Below, in pieces: positions 45,285 to 55,449 of a stretch of 64,000 nucleotides of DNA; position 1 is the first letter of the stretch; each line of letters starts with the position of its first letter. Position numbers and translations under genes: made by a program. A model generated the notes under the pieces. The model was not told where the DNA came from and searched no databases. It saw only the letters and a program-made list of their open reading frames with translations. The DNA is from Caulobacter sp. FWC26 (GTDB lineage: Bacteria; Pseudomonadota; Alphaproteobacteria; Caulobacterales; Caulobacteraceae), in assembly GCF_002742645.2 (NCBI RefSeq), contig NZ_CP033875.1, positions 2,272,001-2,336,000 of the forward strand, in the 5' to 3' direction.

Positions 45285-47396
45285 CTAATCCCGCTGCGTG
45301 ACATCGCGTGTCAGCAGGGCGCTCCAGGGCCGCTGGCCACGTAGCGGCTGGGCCCAGACGATCCGCCAGCCGTCGGGACGTCTATAGAGCTCAGCTGCTC
45401 CCAAGCGCGCGAAATCCTCGCCGGTCAGCAGCACGGTCTCGGCGCAAAGCGGCGGCGCTCGCACCGGCGCAGGTCCTCGTATGACCACGATTTCGCTCCG
45501 AACGCACAACCCGGAGAGGGTCTCGGCGTCGGGCGTCTTGCGCGACCAGGCCAAAGCCAGACGCACGGGCGCCCCCAAACCCGGCGCGCAGACGCGGCGA
45601 TCGCAGACGTAGAGACGCCAGGCGGCCGGCTCCAGCCCCCTGCGTCTTGCCCAAAGCTCCGCGCCAAAGCGCTTGGCGTCGGTCCGGAGCAGCACAGCCG
45701 CGTCGCCTGACCGCACTGCGGCAGTGGCGCCGTCGGCGGCGATCCAGGCGTCCGGCGGCGCAGGTCTGGGCCACAGCGCGACCGACAGCGCCAGAGGCGC
45801 GCCGATCCAGCGCAGTCTTCCTTTCCACAGGCACAGGATCATCAAACCCAGGAACGCCACGACTAGGACCTGCGGCGGCGCGCTGGCCACCACCTGCTGC
45901 GCACCGTGCGCGTTGGCGAAGGCGTTGGCCACCGCCAGCATTGCGTCTACGCCCCAGCCGGCCAGGGCTAGAAGCGGCCCTCCTAGTCCGATGGGCTCCA
46001 GGACGGCGCCGATGGCCAGGAACGGCATGATCACGAACGAGGACAACGGCGCGACGGCGAGGTTGGCGGGCAGCCCCCAGACCGCGACCCGGTTGAAATG
46101 CTGCATCGCGAACGGCGCGGTGGCCAGTCCTGCGACGAGACTGGCGGCGACACTGGCCGCCAGCCAGGCGACCATGGCCTGCGGGACGCGGATCCACCAC
46201 GGCGTCGAGATCTCACGCACCGGCCGTGGCCACGCTTCGGCCAACGCCACCAGCGCGGCGGTTGCGGCGAACGACATCTGGAACCCCGGCTCACCGGCGG
46301 TTTCCGGCTTGAGCAGCAGAATGAAGAGGGCCGCCAACGCCAGGCCATGCAGCGTGATCGCGCGCCGATCGAAGAGGATCGCCAGAAACGCCACGCTCGC
46401 GGTGATGGCGGCCCGCTCGGCCGGCGGCGGCGCGCCCGAAACGACGAGGTAGCCGATCACGGCGATCAAGCCGGCGCTCGCGGCGATCTTCTTCCCGGGC
46501 GCACGTAGCGCCAGCCAGGGCCACGCGGCGACCCCGAGCCGAACGGCCATGAACACGAAGCCGCCGACGATCGCCATGTGCAGTCCCGATATGGAGAGAA
46601 TGTGCGCCAGACCTGACGCACGCATGGCTTCCGTCTGGGTTTCGGTGATCCAAGCCTCATGACCGGTGACCATCGCCGCACCGACACCCCCGCTGGTCGG
46701 CCCCATCCGGGCGTGTAACCTCTGCGCCAGGCTCCAGCGGAATGCATTGACCGCCATCGCGAGCCTTAGCCGCATCGGCGGCGGGTCCAGGCTGACCGGA
46801 TCGATCTCGCCGATCGTAAACCCCACGGCGCCGATGGAATCAAACCATGCGTCGCGCGCGAAATCGTAAGCTCCAGGCGCGGCGGGCGGCGGCGGCGGCC
46901 CAAGCATGGCCCGAACGCGGATCGCCCGCCCCGGCGCGGGTATCAGGTTCTCGCCGATCGTGACCCGGATCCGACGCGGGGTCTGATCCGACGTCAGGCC
47001 CGATATGCTGACCGGCGCAATCAACAGCCGCCGTCCGCCCGCGCCGGGACTGACCACGTCTACGACGAAGCCCTCGACGCGCCTGACACCCCTTTCACCG
47101 GCAATGACGGGCGCGGCGACCCGATCACTTCGAAGCTTGGCTGCAAAGGTTCCCGCCCCGCCCGAGGCCAGTAGACTGAGGCCAACGACGACGGCGGCGG
47201 GGGCGTTCCATCGCCGCCCCGCCCACCATGCCAGTCCCAGGAGTATAGCCAAACCCGCCAGCGCCCAGGCGCGCGGCTCGACGCCTGCTTCAAGATAGGC
47301 CGCCGCGCCAAGTCCAAACGCGACCGGCGTCCAAAGGAAGTGGCGGTCGAGATTGTCCGCGCCCTCGACGCGTGCGATGCCCCCTAACCGACCCAT
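45285..47396 (-). CDS. comEC: ComEC/Rec2-family membrane protein
   Basis: Polytopic inner-membrane DNA uptake channel homologue of about 703 residues. The N-terminal part has two helices and an OB-like periplasmic domain (VEGFVVDVVSPG, RIRVTIGENLIPAPGRAIRV). The competence domain contains the hallmark LAHILSISGLHMAIVGGFVF and some nine hydrophobic segments (about 240-520). The C-terminal region lacks a convincing HxHxDH metallo-lactamase nuclease motif and is short. I chose ATG 47396; GTG 47453 adds 19 residues. It lies between lexA and gltX, an order I recall from many alphaproteobacteria. Confidence 0.88.
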   Translation of the reverse strand: MGRLGGIARVEGADNLDRHFLWTPVAFGLGAAAYLEAGVEPRAWALAGLAILLGLAWWAGRRWNAPAAVVVGLSLLASGGAGTFAAKLRSDRVAAPVIAGERGVRRVEGFVVDVVSPGAGGRRLLIAPVSISGLTSDQTPRRIRVTIGENLIPAPGRAIRVRAMLGPPPPPAAPGAYDFARDAWFDSIGAVGFTIGEIDPVSLDPPPMRLRLAMAVNAFRWSLAQRLHARMGPTSGGVGAAMVTGHEAWITETQTEAMRASGLAHILSISGLHMAIVGGFVFMAVRLGVAAWPWLALRAPGKKIAASAGLIAVIGYLVVSGAPPPAERAAITASVAFLAILFDRRAITLHGLALAALFILLLKPETAGEPGFQMSFAATAALVALAEAWPRPVREISTPWWIRVPQAMVAWLAASVAASLVAGLATAPFAMQHFNRVAVWGLPANLAVAPLSSFVIMPFLAIGAVLEPIGLGGPLLALAGWGVDAMLAVANAFANAHGAQQVVASAPPQVLVVAFLGLMILCLWKGRLRWIGAPLALSVALWPRPAPPDAWIAADGATAAVRSGDAAVLLRTDAKRFGAELWARRRGLEPAAWRLYVCDRRVCAPGLGAPVRLALAWSRKTPDAETLSGLCVRSEIVVIRGPAPVRAPPLCAETVLLTGEDFARLGAAELYRRPDGWRIVWAQPLRGQRPWSALLTRDVTQRD

Positions 47397-47615
47397 GATG
47401 GAGCCTTTGGGCGCAGCAGGCGATGCGCCTTCATCAACGAAATCTACTAACACGCGGAAACCGTTGTCTTTTTTCTCGTCGCCTTGGCCTTACTGCGCTG
47501 CGGAAAAGCGCTAGGCCCCGTGCGAAGCGGCGTGCTAAGACGCCTCGCCCGCGCCGCTTCGCGGTGATTGGTTTCCGCCGCCGTCTCGGCGCCCTGTCCT
47601 GCAGCCTTGAAGTCC

Positions 47616-49028
47616 ATGTCGAACCCCACTCCCACCGGCGTCGTCACGCGCTTCGCCCCCTCGCCCACCGGTTTCCTGCATATCGGCGGCGCTCGTACGG
47701 CGCTGTTTAACTGGTTATATGCACGTCATACGGGAGGGAAGTTCCTAATTCGCGTCGAGGACACCGATCGCGAGCGCTCGACCGAGGCCGCCGTGGCCGC
47801 GATCTTCGAGGGCCTGGACTGGTTGGGCCTGAAGTCCGACGACGAGGTGATCTTCCAGCACACCCGCGCGCCGCGTCACGTCGAGGTGGTGCACGAGCTG
47901 TTGGCCAAGGGCCGCGCCTATCGCTGCTGGATGACCGTCGAGGAACTCGAAGTCGCACGCGAGAAGGCCCGCGCCGAAGGCCGCGCGATCCGCTCACCCT
48001 GGCGCGACGCGCCCGAGGGCGATCTCTCCGCGCCGCATGTGATCCGTTTCAAAGGACCGCTGGACGGCGAGACCGTAGTCAATGACCTGGTCAAGGGCCC
48101 CGTCACCTTCAAGAACATCGAGCTGGACGACCTTGTCCTGCTCCGCGCGGACGGCGCGCCGACCTACAACCTCGCGGTCGTGGTCGACGATCACGATATG
48201 GGCGTCACCCACGTCATCCGGGGCGACGACCACCTGAATAACGCCGCCCGTCAGACCCTGATCTATCAGGCGATGGACTGGACCGTTCCGGCCTTCGCGC
48301 ACATCCCGCTGATCCACGGGCCGGACGGCGCCAAGCTCTCAAAGCGCCACGGCGCCCAGGCCGTGGGCGAGTTCGCCGACCTCGGCTACATCCCGGAAGG
48401 GATGCGCAACTATCTCGCCCGCCTGGGCTGGGGTCATGGCGACGACGAGGTCTTCACCGACGAGCAGGCGATCAGCTGGTTCGACGTGGCCGATGTCGTG
48501 AAAGCTCCGGCGCGCCTCGACTGGGCCAAGCTGAACCACACCAATGCTCAGCATCTGCGCAAGGCCGACGACGCCCGTCTGACGGCGCTGGCCTTGGCGG
48601 CGGCGGAAAAGCGAGGCGAGTCACTGCCCGCCGACGCGGCCGAGCGCATCGCGCGGACGGTTCCGGAGGTCAAGGAAGGCGCCAAGACGATCCTCGAACT
48701 GGTCGATCACTGCGCATTCGCGCTGAAGACACGGCCATTGGCGCTGGAAGAGAAAACCCAAAAGCAGCTGACCGAGGAAACGGTCGAGCGGCTGAAGCGA
48801 CTGCGCGACCAGCTGGCCGCCGCGCCGGCTTTCGATGCCGCAACCCTGGAAGCCGTATTGAAATCATTCGCGGAATCCGAGGGCGTCGGCTTCGGCAAGT
48901 TTGGTCCGGCGTTGCGCGGGATCCTCACTGGCGGCGCGCCCGCGCCTGACCTGAACAAGACCATGGCGGCTCTCTCCCGCGATGAGGCGATTGGCCGTCT
49001 TGACGACGCGCTGGCGCCTCGCGCATGA
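47616..49028 (+). CDS. gltX: Glutamyl-tRNA synthetase
   Basis: Class I synthetase of 470 residues. The HIGH motif lies in FAPSPTGFLHIGGARTALFNWL (outlined), the KMSKS counterpart is KLSKRHGA, and the binding block VIRGDDHLNNAARQ is intact. The ATG at 47616 starts MSNPTPTGVVTRFAPSPTG; the frame extends 16 codons upstream but is poorly supported. Alphaproteobacteria often have two GltX copies, one discriminating; which this is cannot be judged here. It is divergent from comEC and followed by gltA after 67 bp. Confidence 0.96.
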   Translation: MSNPTPTGVVTRFAPSPTGFLHIGGARTALFNWLYARHTGGKFLIRVEDTDRERSTEAAVAAIFEGLDWLGLKSDDEVIFQHTRAPRHVEVVHELLAKGRAYRCWMTVEELEVAREKARAEGRAIRSPWRDAPEGDLSAPHVIRFKGPLDGETVVNDLVKGPVTFKNIELDDLVLLRADGAPTYNLAVVVDDHDMGVTHVIRGDDHLNNAARQTLIYQAMDWTVPAFAHIPLIHGPDGAKLSKRHGAQAVGEFADLGYIPEGMRNYLARLGWGHGDDEVFTDEQAISWFDVADVVKAPARLDWAKLNHTNAQHLRKADDARLTALALAAAEKRGESLPADAAERIARTVPEVKEGAKTILELVDHCAFALKTRPLALEEKTQKQLTEETVERLKRLRDQLAAAPAFDAATLEAVLKSFAESEGVGFGKFGPALRGILTGGAPAPDLNKTMAALSRDEAIGRLDDALAPRA

Positions 49029-49095
49029 GGCGCTATAACGCACCCGCGAAAAGCGAAAATTGGACTGCCCGTCCCAATAATGAAGGGGTCTACGG

Positions 49096-50376
49096 ATGAC
49101 CGATAAAGCCACGCTGACGATCGGCGACAAGAGCTATGAGCTGCCGATCCTCAAGGGCAGCACGGGTCCGGACGTCATCGACGTCCGCAAGATCTACGGT
49201 GAGAGCGATCACTTCACGTTCGATCCGGGCTTCACCTCCACGGCCTCGTGCGAGAGCAAGATCACCTATATCGACGGCGACGCGGGCATTCTGCTGCACC
49301 GCGGCTATCCGATCGACCAGTTGGCCGAGAAGTCCTCGTTCCTCGAGGTCTGCTACCTGCTGCTGAACGGCGAGCTGCCCAAGGCCGACGAGTTCGCCAA
49401 GTTCGAGCGCAACATCACCTACCACACGATGTTGCACGCCCAGTTCGACCGCTTCTTCGAGGGCTTCCGCCGCGACGCCCACCCGATGGCGGTCATGACC
49501 GGCGCTGTCGGCGCCCTGTCGGCCTTCTACTCGGACAGCATCAACGTCGACGACGCGCGTGAGCGTGAGATCAGCGCCCATCGCCTGATCGCCAAGATGC
49601 CGACGATCGCCGCCCGCGCCTACAAGTACACGGTCGGCCAGCCGTTCGTGTCGCCGCGCAACGATCTGTCGTACTCGGAAAACTTCCTGCGCATGTGCTT
49701 CGCCGTGCCGGCCGAGGACTGGAAGCCGAACCCGGTGCTGACCCGCGCCATGGACCGGATCTTCATCCTGCACGCCGACCACGAGCAAAACGCCTCGACC
49801 TCGACCGTCCGCCTGGCCGGCTCATCAGGCGCGCACCCGTTCGCCTGTATCGCCGCCGGCATCGCCTGCCTTTGGGGCCCGTCGCACGGCGGCGCCAACC
49901 AGGAAGCGCTGGAGATGCTGGAGACCATCGGTTCGGTCGACAACATCAAGGACTACGTCCAGGGCGTGAAGGACCGGAAGTACAAGCTGATGGGCTTCGG
50001 CCACCGCGTGTACAAGAACTTCGACCCGCGCGCGAAGGTCATGCAGAAGACCGCGCACGAAGTTCTGGCCGAACTGGGCCACAACAACGACCCGCTGCTG
50101 CAGGTCGCCCAGGAACTGGAAAAGGTCGCCCTGAACGACCCCTACTTCGTCGATCGCAAGCTGTACCCGAACATCGACTTCTATTCGGGCATCACCCTGC
50201 GCGCGATGGGCTTCCCGACCAACATGTTCACCGTGCTGTTCGCCCTGGCCCGCACCGTGGGGTGGATCAGCCAGTGGAAGGAGATGTTCGAGGACCCGAC
50301 CCGCAAGATCGGCCGTCCCCGTCAGCTCTACACGGGCGCCACGCAGCGCGATTACGTCCCGGTCGAGAAGCGCTAA
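49096..50376 (+). CDS. gltA: Citrate synthase
   Basis: First TCA cycle enzyme, condensing oxaloacetate and acetyl-CoA, 426 residues. It has the N-terminal beta domain typical of type II NADH-sensitive forms ([20 protein letters not shown]). Catalytic residues lie in [20 protein letters not shown] (His), [15 protein letters not shown] (His) and [18 protein letters not shown], with Asp in [16 protein letters not shown]. The ATG at 49096 follows GAAGGGG. It is monocistronic, closed by a strong terminator. Confidence 0.97.
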   Translation: MTDKATLTIGDKSYELPILKGSTGPDVIDVRKIYGESDHFTFDPGFTSTASCESKITYIDGDAGILLHRGYPIDQLAEKSSFLEVCYLLLNGELPKADEFAKFERNITYHTMLHAQFDRFFEGFRRDAHPMAVMTGAVGALSAFYSDSINVDDAREREISAHRLIAKMPTIAARAYKYTVGQPFVSPRNDLSYSENFLRMCFAVPAEDWKPNPVLTRAMDRIFILHADHEQNASTSTVRLAGSSGAHPFACIAAGIACLWGPSHGGANQEALEMLETIGSVDNIKDYVQGVKDRKYKLMGFGHRVYKNFDPRAKVMQKTAHEVLAELGHNNDPLLQVAQELEKVALNDPYFVDRKLYPNIDFYSGITLRAMGFPTNMFTVLFALARTVGWISQWKEMFEDPTRKIGRPRQLYTGATQRDYVPVEKR

Positions 50377-50393
50377 GCGCTGCATTCAGGATC

Positions 50394-50419
50394 AGGCCCC
50401 GCTTCGGCGGGGCCTTTTT
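50394..50419 (+). terminator. Terminator after gltA
   Basis: Nine-bp stem AGGCCCCGC / GCGGGGCCT around TTCG, then T5. Confidence 0.95.
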
Positions 50420-50422
50420 CGT

Positions 50423-50686
50423 TCAGCGCTTGAGAAGGAAGCTCAGCACCTCGGCCACAGCGCGATAAAGCGCTTCGGGAATCTCTTCATCGATCTCAAT
50501 GGTCGACAGCGCCTGCGCCAGCACCGGGTCTTCCTCGATCGGCACGCCGTGCTCGCGGGCCGTCTCGATGATCTTCTCCCCAACCCACCCCTGACCCGAG
50601 GCGACGACCTTTGGCGCGTTGGGCTCTTCGTAGAGAAGCGCGACGGCGATACGGGGCTTGGCCGAAGGGCCGGAAATCCCGCTCAT
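50423..50686 (-). CDS. FhlB-like flagellar export protein (FlhB C-terminal homologue)
   Basis: An 87-residue soluble protein resembling the cytoplasmic C-terminal domain of FlhB/YscU export switch proteins: KPRIAVALLYEEPNAPKVVASGQGWVGEKIIETAREHGVPIEEDPVLAQALSTIEI in outline, with IPEALYRAVAEVLSFL. The self-cleaving NPTH motif of full FlhB is absent. Such FhlB proteins assist substrate switching at the flagellar export gate. Its ATG overlaps the stop of the FliK-like gene upstream (ATGA), so the two are made together. Confidence 0.88.
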   Translation of the reverse strand: MSGISGPSAKPRIAVALLYEEPNAPKVVASGQGWVGEKIIETAREHGVPIEEDPVLAQALSTIEIDEEIPEALYRAVAEVLSFLLKR

Positions 50687-52530
50687 GAGGCCTGATCCAC
50701 GAAATGGCCGAGCGGATTGGCGCTTTGTGCCAATGGCGCGCCCGAGTGGACCGCGACTTCGGGGCTGAGTTCGGCCTGGCGAAGCGCCGCCCCCAGGGCC
50801 TCCTCGCCGGCTCTCAAGCGTGAGATCGTCTCGGCACGTTCCGCCCAGAGCGAGACACGAGCGCGAGCGCCGGTCAGCGTCACGAGGGCATGGACTGGCC
50901 CGAGCGGCTCAAGATCGATCGAAAAGCGCGCCTTGTAGGTCCGTTCTCCCGCCGAGGTCGCGCCGCCGCCAGAGCCTCCGCCATCGCGACTGATCTCGAA
51001 CTGCGCCACGGCGACGCCTTGCGGCGTCACGAAAGGTAGGTCGAGGTTCAACTTCGCACTCGTCGCCCCCGGCGCGCGCGTATCGGCCTGCTCGCGGTCC
51101 TGAGGTGCGGACTCGGGCAGTGAGGCGATCTGCATCAAATCCTGTCGCGCGATGGCGGCATGGGCTTTCTTGAGCAGGCTACGCGCCATGTCCTCCGGCG
51201 TAGCGCCCAAGGTCACTGGCGCCTCAGCGGGCTTTTGCCCCGCCATAGGGCCGCCAGCATAGGGGGGCGGCGGCGTCTTTGCACGGTCCTCAAAGACCGA
51301 AGGGGCATAGGCTCGTGTCGTCAGCGGACGTTCCCGGGCCGGCATTGGATCTCCTGCCGAAGCCTCCTCACCCAGATGTTCAACCTGGATCAATGACGGA
51401 AGCGTCGCCTTACTGGGCGCGGCCGGCGATGACGACCGCTCTGGGCCAGATCGCATGGGCGCGACAAACGCGCCAAACCTTGCCTCGAGTTCGGCGGACG
51501 CGCTCTCAGGGCGGTTTTGGAGGTTCGGCGCCTGCTGCCGAGCCGAGGACGATGTTTGAGTGTTGGGAGCTGACGACTCCGTCGGAGGCGGCGACCCAGA
51601 AGGCAAGTCCATCGCTTGGGCGTTCTGAGGGATCGCCAGCGCCCTGGGCTGCGACGGCGGCGAGCTCATCGCACCCGAGCTTGGCGAGGGCGCACTCAAG
51701 GAGCGGAGCGCGGGCGTCGATGGGGTTGCCTGCCCGCGCCCAGACGAACCCAAGGACATCCCCTCACGGTCTGCGGTCGCTCTCCCGGCGGGGGCTTCGC
51801 GCATGGTTGCGCCGTCCGCCTCGGCGCCACTTGAGACGGGGTCTTGCACAGTTCCTATGACTAGGCCGGCTGGCGCGTTTTCGATGCGCCCTAGCCAAGC
51901 CGAAAGCGCGCCGCGAAACACCAGGAGCGCCGCCTTGAGGTCCCCATCGGCAACAGGGATCCGCGCCGGCGCGTCCACCGACGACGATGGCGACTTCGCC
52001 AGCCGGGCTTCCAGCAGCACGCCGGAGCGTTCCACGGCGCGCCGCAATCCCGCCCCTGTGGTGATGTCCGAGATGGTTGGCGTCGCTGCGAGCAATGCCC
52101 GGCTGGCGTCTCGAACTTCGGCGGGGGTATCTGGCTGCAGCAAGACCGCGCGGAGGTCCGCCATAAGCGGCGCAATGCCCGCCTGTCGAGGCACGGCCTC
52201 GGCGGTCGCCAGCCTTATGGCCTGGGCCAGGCGGGCTTCTGGCGGGCTTCGAGCAGCCGGCGCGGCGCCCGTCGGCGCACTGAACTTCGGGCTTGGGGCG
52301 TCAGCGGCGTGCTCCGTGTCCTGCGTTGCAGCCTGGCCAGCCTGCTCGACTTTGCCTTTAGCGTTCTGGACCGGGACAGCAGCTTGGCCGGCTAGGTTAC
52401 CCAATTGCGCTGTCGTATTGGCTAGGGCCTGGCGCGCCAACGCCGTTAGAACCGCGCTCGAATCGGGCGGGATTCCAGCCGAAGGGGTTGGAAGGATCGG
52501 GCTCACGGGCGTGGTCGGGTCTATAGCCAC
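50683..52530 (-). CDS. FliK-like flagellar hook-length control protein
   Basis: A 615-residue, Ala/Pro/Ser-rich protein of low complexity over residues about 60-480, ending in a compact FliK C-terminal type domain (about 500-600: LNLDLPFVTPQGVAVAQFEI, YKARFSIDLEPLGPVHALVTL, GARARVSLWAERAETI). FliK acts as a molecular ruler and triggers the export switch through FlhB. Here it is coupled to an FhlB-like protein outside the main flagellar clusters. Assignment rests on the C-terminal domain and gene pairing; the N-terminus is not conserved and its start is uncertain. Confidence 0.78.
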   Translation of the reverse strand: MAIDPTTPVSPILPTPSAGIPPDSSAVLTALARQALANTTAQLGNLAGQAAVPVQNAKGKVEQAGQAATQDTEHAADAPSPKFSAPTGAAPAARSPPEARLAQAIRLATAEAVPRQAGIAPLMADLRAVLLQPDTPAEVRDASRALLAATPTISDITTGAGLRRAVERSGVLLEARLAKSPSSSVDAPARIPVADGDLKAALLVFRGALSAWLGRIENAPAGLVIGTVQDPVSSGAEADGATMREAPAGRATADREGMSLGSSGRGQATPSTPALRSLSAPSPSSGAMSSPPSQPRALAIPQNAQAMDLPSGSPPPTESSAPNTQTSSSARQQAPNLQNRPESASAELEARFGAFVAPMRSGPERSSSPAAPSKATLPSLIQVEHLGEEASAGDPMPARERPLTTRAYAPSVFEDRAKTPPPPYAGGPMAGQKPAEAPVTLGATPEDMARSLLKKAHAAIARQDLMQIASLPESAPQDREQADTRAPGATSAKLNLDLPFVTPQGVAVAQFEISRDGGGSGGGATSAGERTYKARFSIDLEPLGPVHALVTLTGARARVSLWAERAETISRLRAGEEALGAALRQAELSPEVAVHSGAPLAQSANPLGHFVDQAS

Positions 52531-52617
52531 GACAACGACTCCAAGGCGACAGCTTATTGGAGCCTAGCTGCCCGAGCGTAAACCAGCGATTAACCCTCGG
52601 CGAGCTTCGACAAGCAC

Positions 52618-53808
52618 TCAGACTGACGCGCGGCGTCTCGCACGTAGGAAATCCAACACGACGTCGGCGGCCGCCTCAGAGGGATCAGGCATCCCTCGCC
52701 CCATCCGATCGAGCGCCGCATACTGCTCGGCCACCTGCCGCGCACGCAACTTGGGATCATCCAGGCGCGCAGCGACTTCCCGCGCCAAGCCTTCACCTTC
52801 GCAGGCCGCCTGGATCAGCTCCGGCGCGATGGCCTTGCCGGCGGCGATGTTGAAGAGTGTGATCCAGCGCGGCTTCATCAGCCGCTTGACGATCGCGTAG
52901 GTCACGGCGCTGGTCTTGTAGCCGACCACCATAGGTCGTCCCGCGAGCGCCAGTTCCGTCGTCACCGTGCCGCTACAGGCCAGGGCGACATCGGCGGCGA
53001 CGAACGCGTCATCCTTGAGGGCTTCGTCTTCGACGACGTGGGCGCGGAACGGCCATCCGGCCACCTGGGCCTTCACCGCCTCCGCCACGGTATAGGCAGC
53101 CGGCACTACAACCTGCAGCGCCGGACGATCGCGCTTGAGCCGCTGAACGGCGTCCTCGAACGCCGGCATCACGCGCTGGATCTCCGAGGGCCGACTGCCG
53201 GGAAGGACCAGCAGGATCGGGTCGGACATCGCCGCTCCGATCGCCGCGCGGAGGCGAGCCGGGTCGGCCTGGTCGAACCGCTTGGCGAGCGCGGAATTGC
53301 CGACGAAAACGTTCTTGAGCCCCGTCGCGTCGAAATAGGGCTTGTCCATCGGCTGGATCGACAGCAGCAGATCTACAGCCTTGGCCAGTGACTGCGCGCG
53401 ACGTTCACCATAGGCCCAGACCTGCGGCGCGACGTACTTCACAAGCGGTAGGTCAGGATCAAGCTTGCGCAGCGCCTTTGCCAGACGAATGTTGAAGCCC
53501 CAACTGTCGATGAGCACCGCCACATCTGGCTTCTCCCGCGCCGCCAAGGCTACGGTGTCCTTCAGGCGCGCCATGGCGCGAGGATAAGCCTTGAGGCTCT
53601 CCAGAATGCCCAGGATCGAAAGCTGAGCGATGTCGAACGGGCTCTCGACGCCCTGTTCAGCCATCTTCGCACCGCCGACGCCGACGAAGGTGACATCATC
53701 ACCGAGCCGCGTCCGCAGCGCACGCGCCAAGCCCGCTCCAAGAGCGTCGCCCGAAGCCTCCGCAGCGACCAGCATGACTTTCAGAGGCGCTTTGCCTGCA
53801 TCGGTCAT
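52618..53808 (-). CDS. lpxB: Lipid-A-disaccharide synthase
   Basis: GT19 glycosyltransferase of 396 residues that joins lipid X and UDP-diacylglucosamine into the lipid A disaccharide on the inner face of the membrane. Family blocks: LMVAAEASGDALGAGLARAL (outlined), FVGVGGAKMAEQGVES, VLIDSWGFNIRLAKALRK, YVAPQVWAYGERRAQSLAK, LVLPGSRPSEIQRVMPAF and LACSGTVTTELALAGRPMVVGYK. It overlaps lpxI by 4 bp. It is the last gene of the envelope cluster that runs leftward from uppS. Confidence 0.96.
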   Translation of the reverse strand: MTDAGKAPLKVMLVAAEASGDALGAGLARALRTRLGDDVTFVGVGGAKMAEQGVESPFDIAQLSILGILESLKAYPRAMARLKDTVALAAREKPDVAVLIDSWGFNIRLAKALRKLDPDLPLVKYVAPQVWAYGERRAQSLAKAVDLLLSIQPMDKPYFDATGLKNVFVGNSALAKRFDQADPARLRAAIGAAMSDPILLVLPGSRPSEIQRVMPAFEDAVQRLKRDRPALQVVVPAAYTVAEAVKAQVAGWPFRAHVVEDEALKDDAFVAADVALACSGTVTTELALAGRPMVVGYKTSAVTYAIVKRLMKPRWITLFNIAAGKAIAPELIQAACEGEGLAREVAARLDDPKLRARQVAEQYAALDRMGRGMPDPSEAAADVVLDFLRARRRASV

Positions 53809-54647
53809 GGCTGCTCCTGCGGATCGACCCCCAAGACGAAGACGCCCAGATCATCGGCGGCCGCGATCACCGCCTCTCGATCGACGACCAGCAAGCGCCC
53901 GGTTTCGCCCACAACGCCCGCGAGCCCCGCGCGAGCGGCGCGCTGGATCGTGGCCACACCGATCGTCGGAAGGTCGACGCGCGTTTCCTGGATGGGTTTG
54001 GGCGCCTTGGCCAGCACACCAAGACGTCGTTCAGCCCGTCCACGGATCGCCTCCGGCAGCTCAGCCACACGCCGCAGCATCGCGTCGGTGCCCTCCTGGG
54101 CTTCCACGGCAAGGACGAGGCCCTCGCAGACGACCGCGCCCTGCCCTATGTCGAGACGGCCGATCTCGCGGGCGACCATCAGCGCCTTGTCGATATCCGC
54201 CATATGCTCGGGCGCTGGAGAGACCTTGCCCAAGCGCCCCCGCGGCAAGGTCATTTCCCCCATCACCTCGTGCGCGCCTTCGATCTCGAAGCCTTCCTTC
54301 TCGAACTCGTCGAGCACCCGTCGCAGCAGCGCGTCATCGCCTCGCCGCGCGGCGACGATCAGGCTGGGCAGTACTTTCACGCCCCGAGCGTCGGGCATCA
54401 GCGCCGAGAAGTCCGGGCGACTGACATTGCCGGCGAAGCAAACAACGCCGCAGCCCTCTGCGCGAAGCGCCTTGAAGATCTTTCCGAACTCGCCAAGGCC
54501 GACCTCGACCCCAGGATAGCGACTCAGCGCCGGGTCCGCGAACGAGCGCAAGCGCATCACGGAAAAGGCGCGTCCAGCGGCCTCGCAATGAGACGCCAGT
54601 TCGACAGGAAGCGCCCCGCCGCCGGCGATCAGGCCCAATTTGCGCAT
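53805..54647 (-). CDS. lpxI: UDP-2,3-diacylglucosamine pyrophosphatase LpxI
   Basis: Hydrolyses UDP-2,3-diacylglucosamine to lipid X; LpxI replaces LpxH in Caulobacter and many alphaproteobacteria, and was first characterised from C. crescentus. The 280 residues begin MRKLGLIAGGGALPVELA. They contain the N-terminal fold with CFAGNVSRPDFSALMPD, and the C-terminal catalytic domain with MADIDKALMVAREIGRLDIGQ, VVCEGLVLAVEAQEGTDAML and ETRVDLPTIGVATI. The VEAQEGTDAML stretch is the acidic active-site region. It lies between lpxA (10 bp gap) and lpxB (overlap), completing the pathway. Confidence 0.95.
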   Translation of the reverse strand: MRKLGLIAGGGALPVELASHCEAAGRAFSVMRLRSFADPALSRYPGVEVGLGEFGKIFKALRAEGCGVVCFAGNVSRPDFSALMPDARGVKVLPSLIVAARRGDDALLRRVLDEFEKEGFEIEGAHEVMGEMTLPRGRLGKVSPAPEHMADIDKALMVAREIGRLDIGQGAVVCEGLVLAVEAQEGTDAMLRRVAELPEAIRGRAERRLGVLAKAPKPIQETRVDLPTIGVATIQRAARAGLAGVVGETGRLLVVDREAVIAAADDLGVFVLGVDPQEQP

Positions 54648-54657
54648 CAGCGAAACT

Positions 54658-55449
54658 CTAGACTTCCCGCTCCGGCAGGCAGAGCGGACGATTGGCGTCG
54701 GCGCGGATGAAGTCGACGATCTCCATCACCTCGGCGTTGGCGGCATGAATCTCGGCCACGTCGTCGAGCCGCTCCTGGAACGTGCCTTCATCCGCGAACA
54801 TCAGGCGATAGGCGGCGCGCAGCGCGTTGATCGTCTCGCGCGGGAAACCGCGTCGCTTGAGACCGACGAGATTGAGGCCTTCCAAGTGGGCGTGGTTCCC
54901 CCAAACCGAACCGTATGGGATGACATCCTTGGTCACGGCGGCGAGGCCGCCGATGAAGCTGTAGCGGCCGATCCGGGAGAACTGGTGCGCTGCGGCCAGG
55001 CCGCCCATGAACACATAGTCACCGATCGCCACGTGCCCGCCCAGGGTTGCGCCCTTGGCCAGGACGACGAAATCCCCAACCGTGCAGTCGTGCGCCACGT
55101 GTGAGCCGACCATGTAAAGGCCGTCGGAACCGATCGTCGTCACGCCCTTCCCCGACGCCGTGCCGGTATGCATGGTCACGTGCTCGCGAATGATGTTCCG
55201 CGGCCCAATAATGAGCTCGGTCCGCTCGCCCTTGTGCCCCAGGTGCTGCGGCGGGCCGCCGAGGTTGGCGAAGGGGTGGACAACACAGCCCTCGCCAAGG
55301 GTGGTCGCCCCCTCCACCACCACGTGAGAAAGCAGACGCACGCCCGCTGACAGCGTCACATCGGGGCCAACGATGCTGTAGGGCCCGATCTCGACATCAG
55401 GAGCCAGCTTGGCCTCCGGCGCGACGATGGCGGTGGGATGAATGCTCAT
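54658..55449 (-). CDS. lpxA: UDP-GlcNAc acyltransferase LpxA
   Basis: First enzyme of lipid A synthesis, a left-handed beta-helix trimer of 263 residues. The hexapeptide repeats ([35 protein letters not shown]) run to about 190, followed by a helical C-terminal part. The catalytic His lies in [20 protein letters not shown], with [13 protein letters not shown] before it and [16 protein letters not shown] for acyl-chain measurement. Its start overlaps the fabZ stop (ATGA). The order lpxD-fabZ-lpxA is the conserved one. Confidence 0.96.
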   Translation of the reverse strand: MSIHPTAIVAPEAKLAPDVEIGPYSIVGPDVTLSAGVRLLSHVVVEGATTLGEGCVVHPFANLGGPPQHLGHKGERTELIIGPRNIIREHVTMHTGTASGKGVTTIGSDGLYMVGSHVAHDCTVGDFVVLAKGATLGGHVAIGDYVFMGGLAAAHQFSRIGRYSFIGGLAAVTKDVIPYGSVWGNHAHLEGLNLVGLKRRGFPRETINALRAAYRLMFADEGTFQERLDDVAEIHAANAEVMEIVDFIRADANRPLCLPEREV

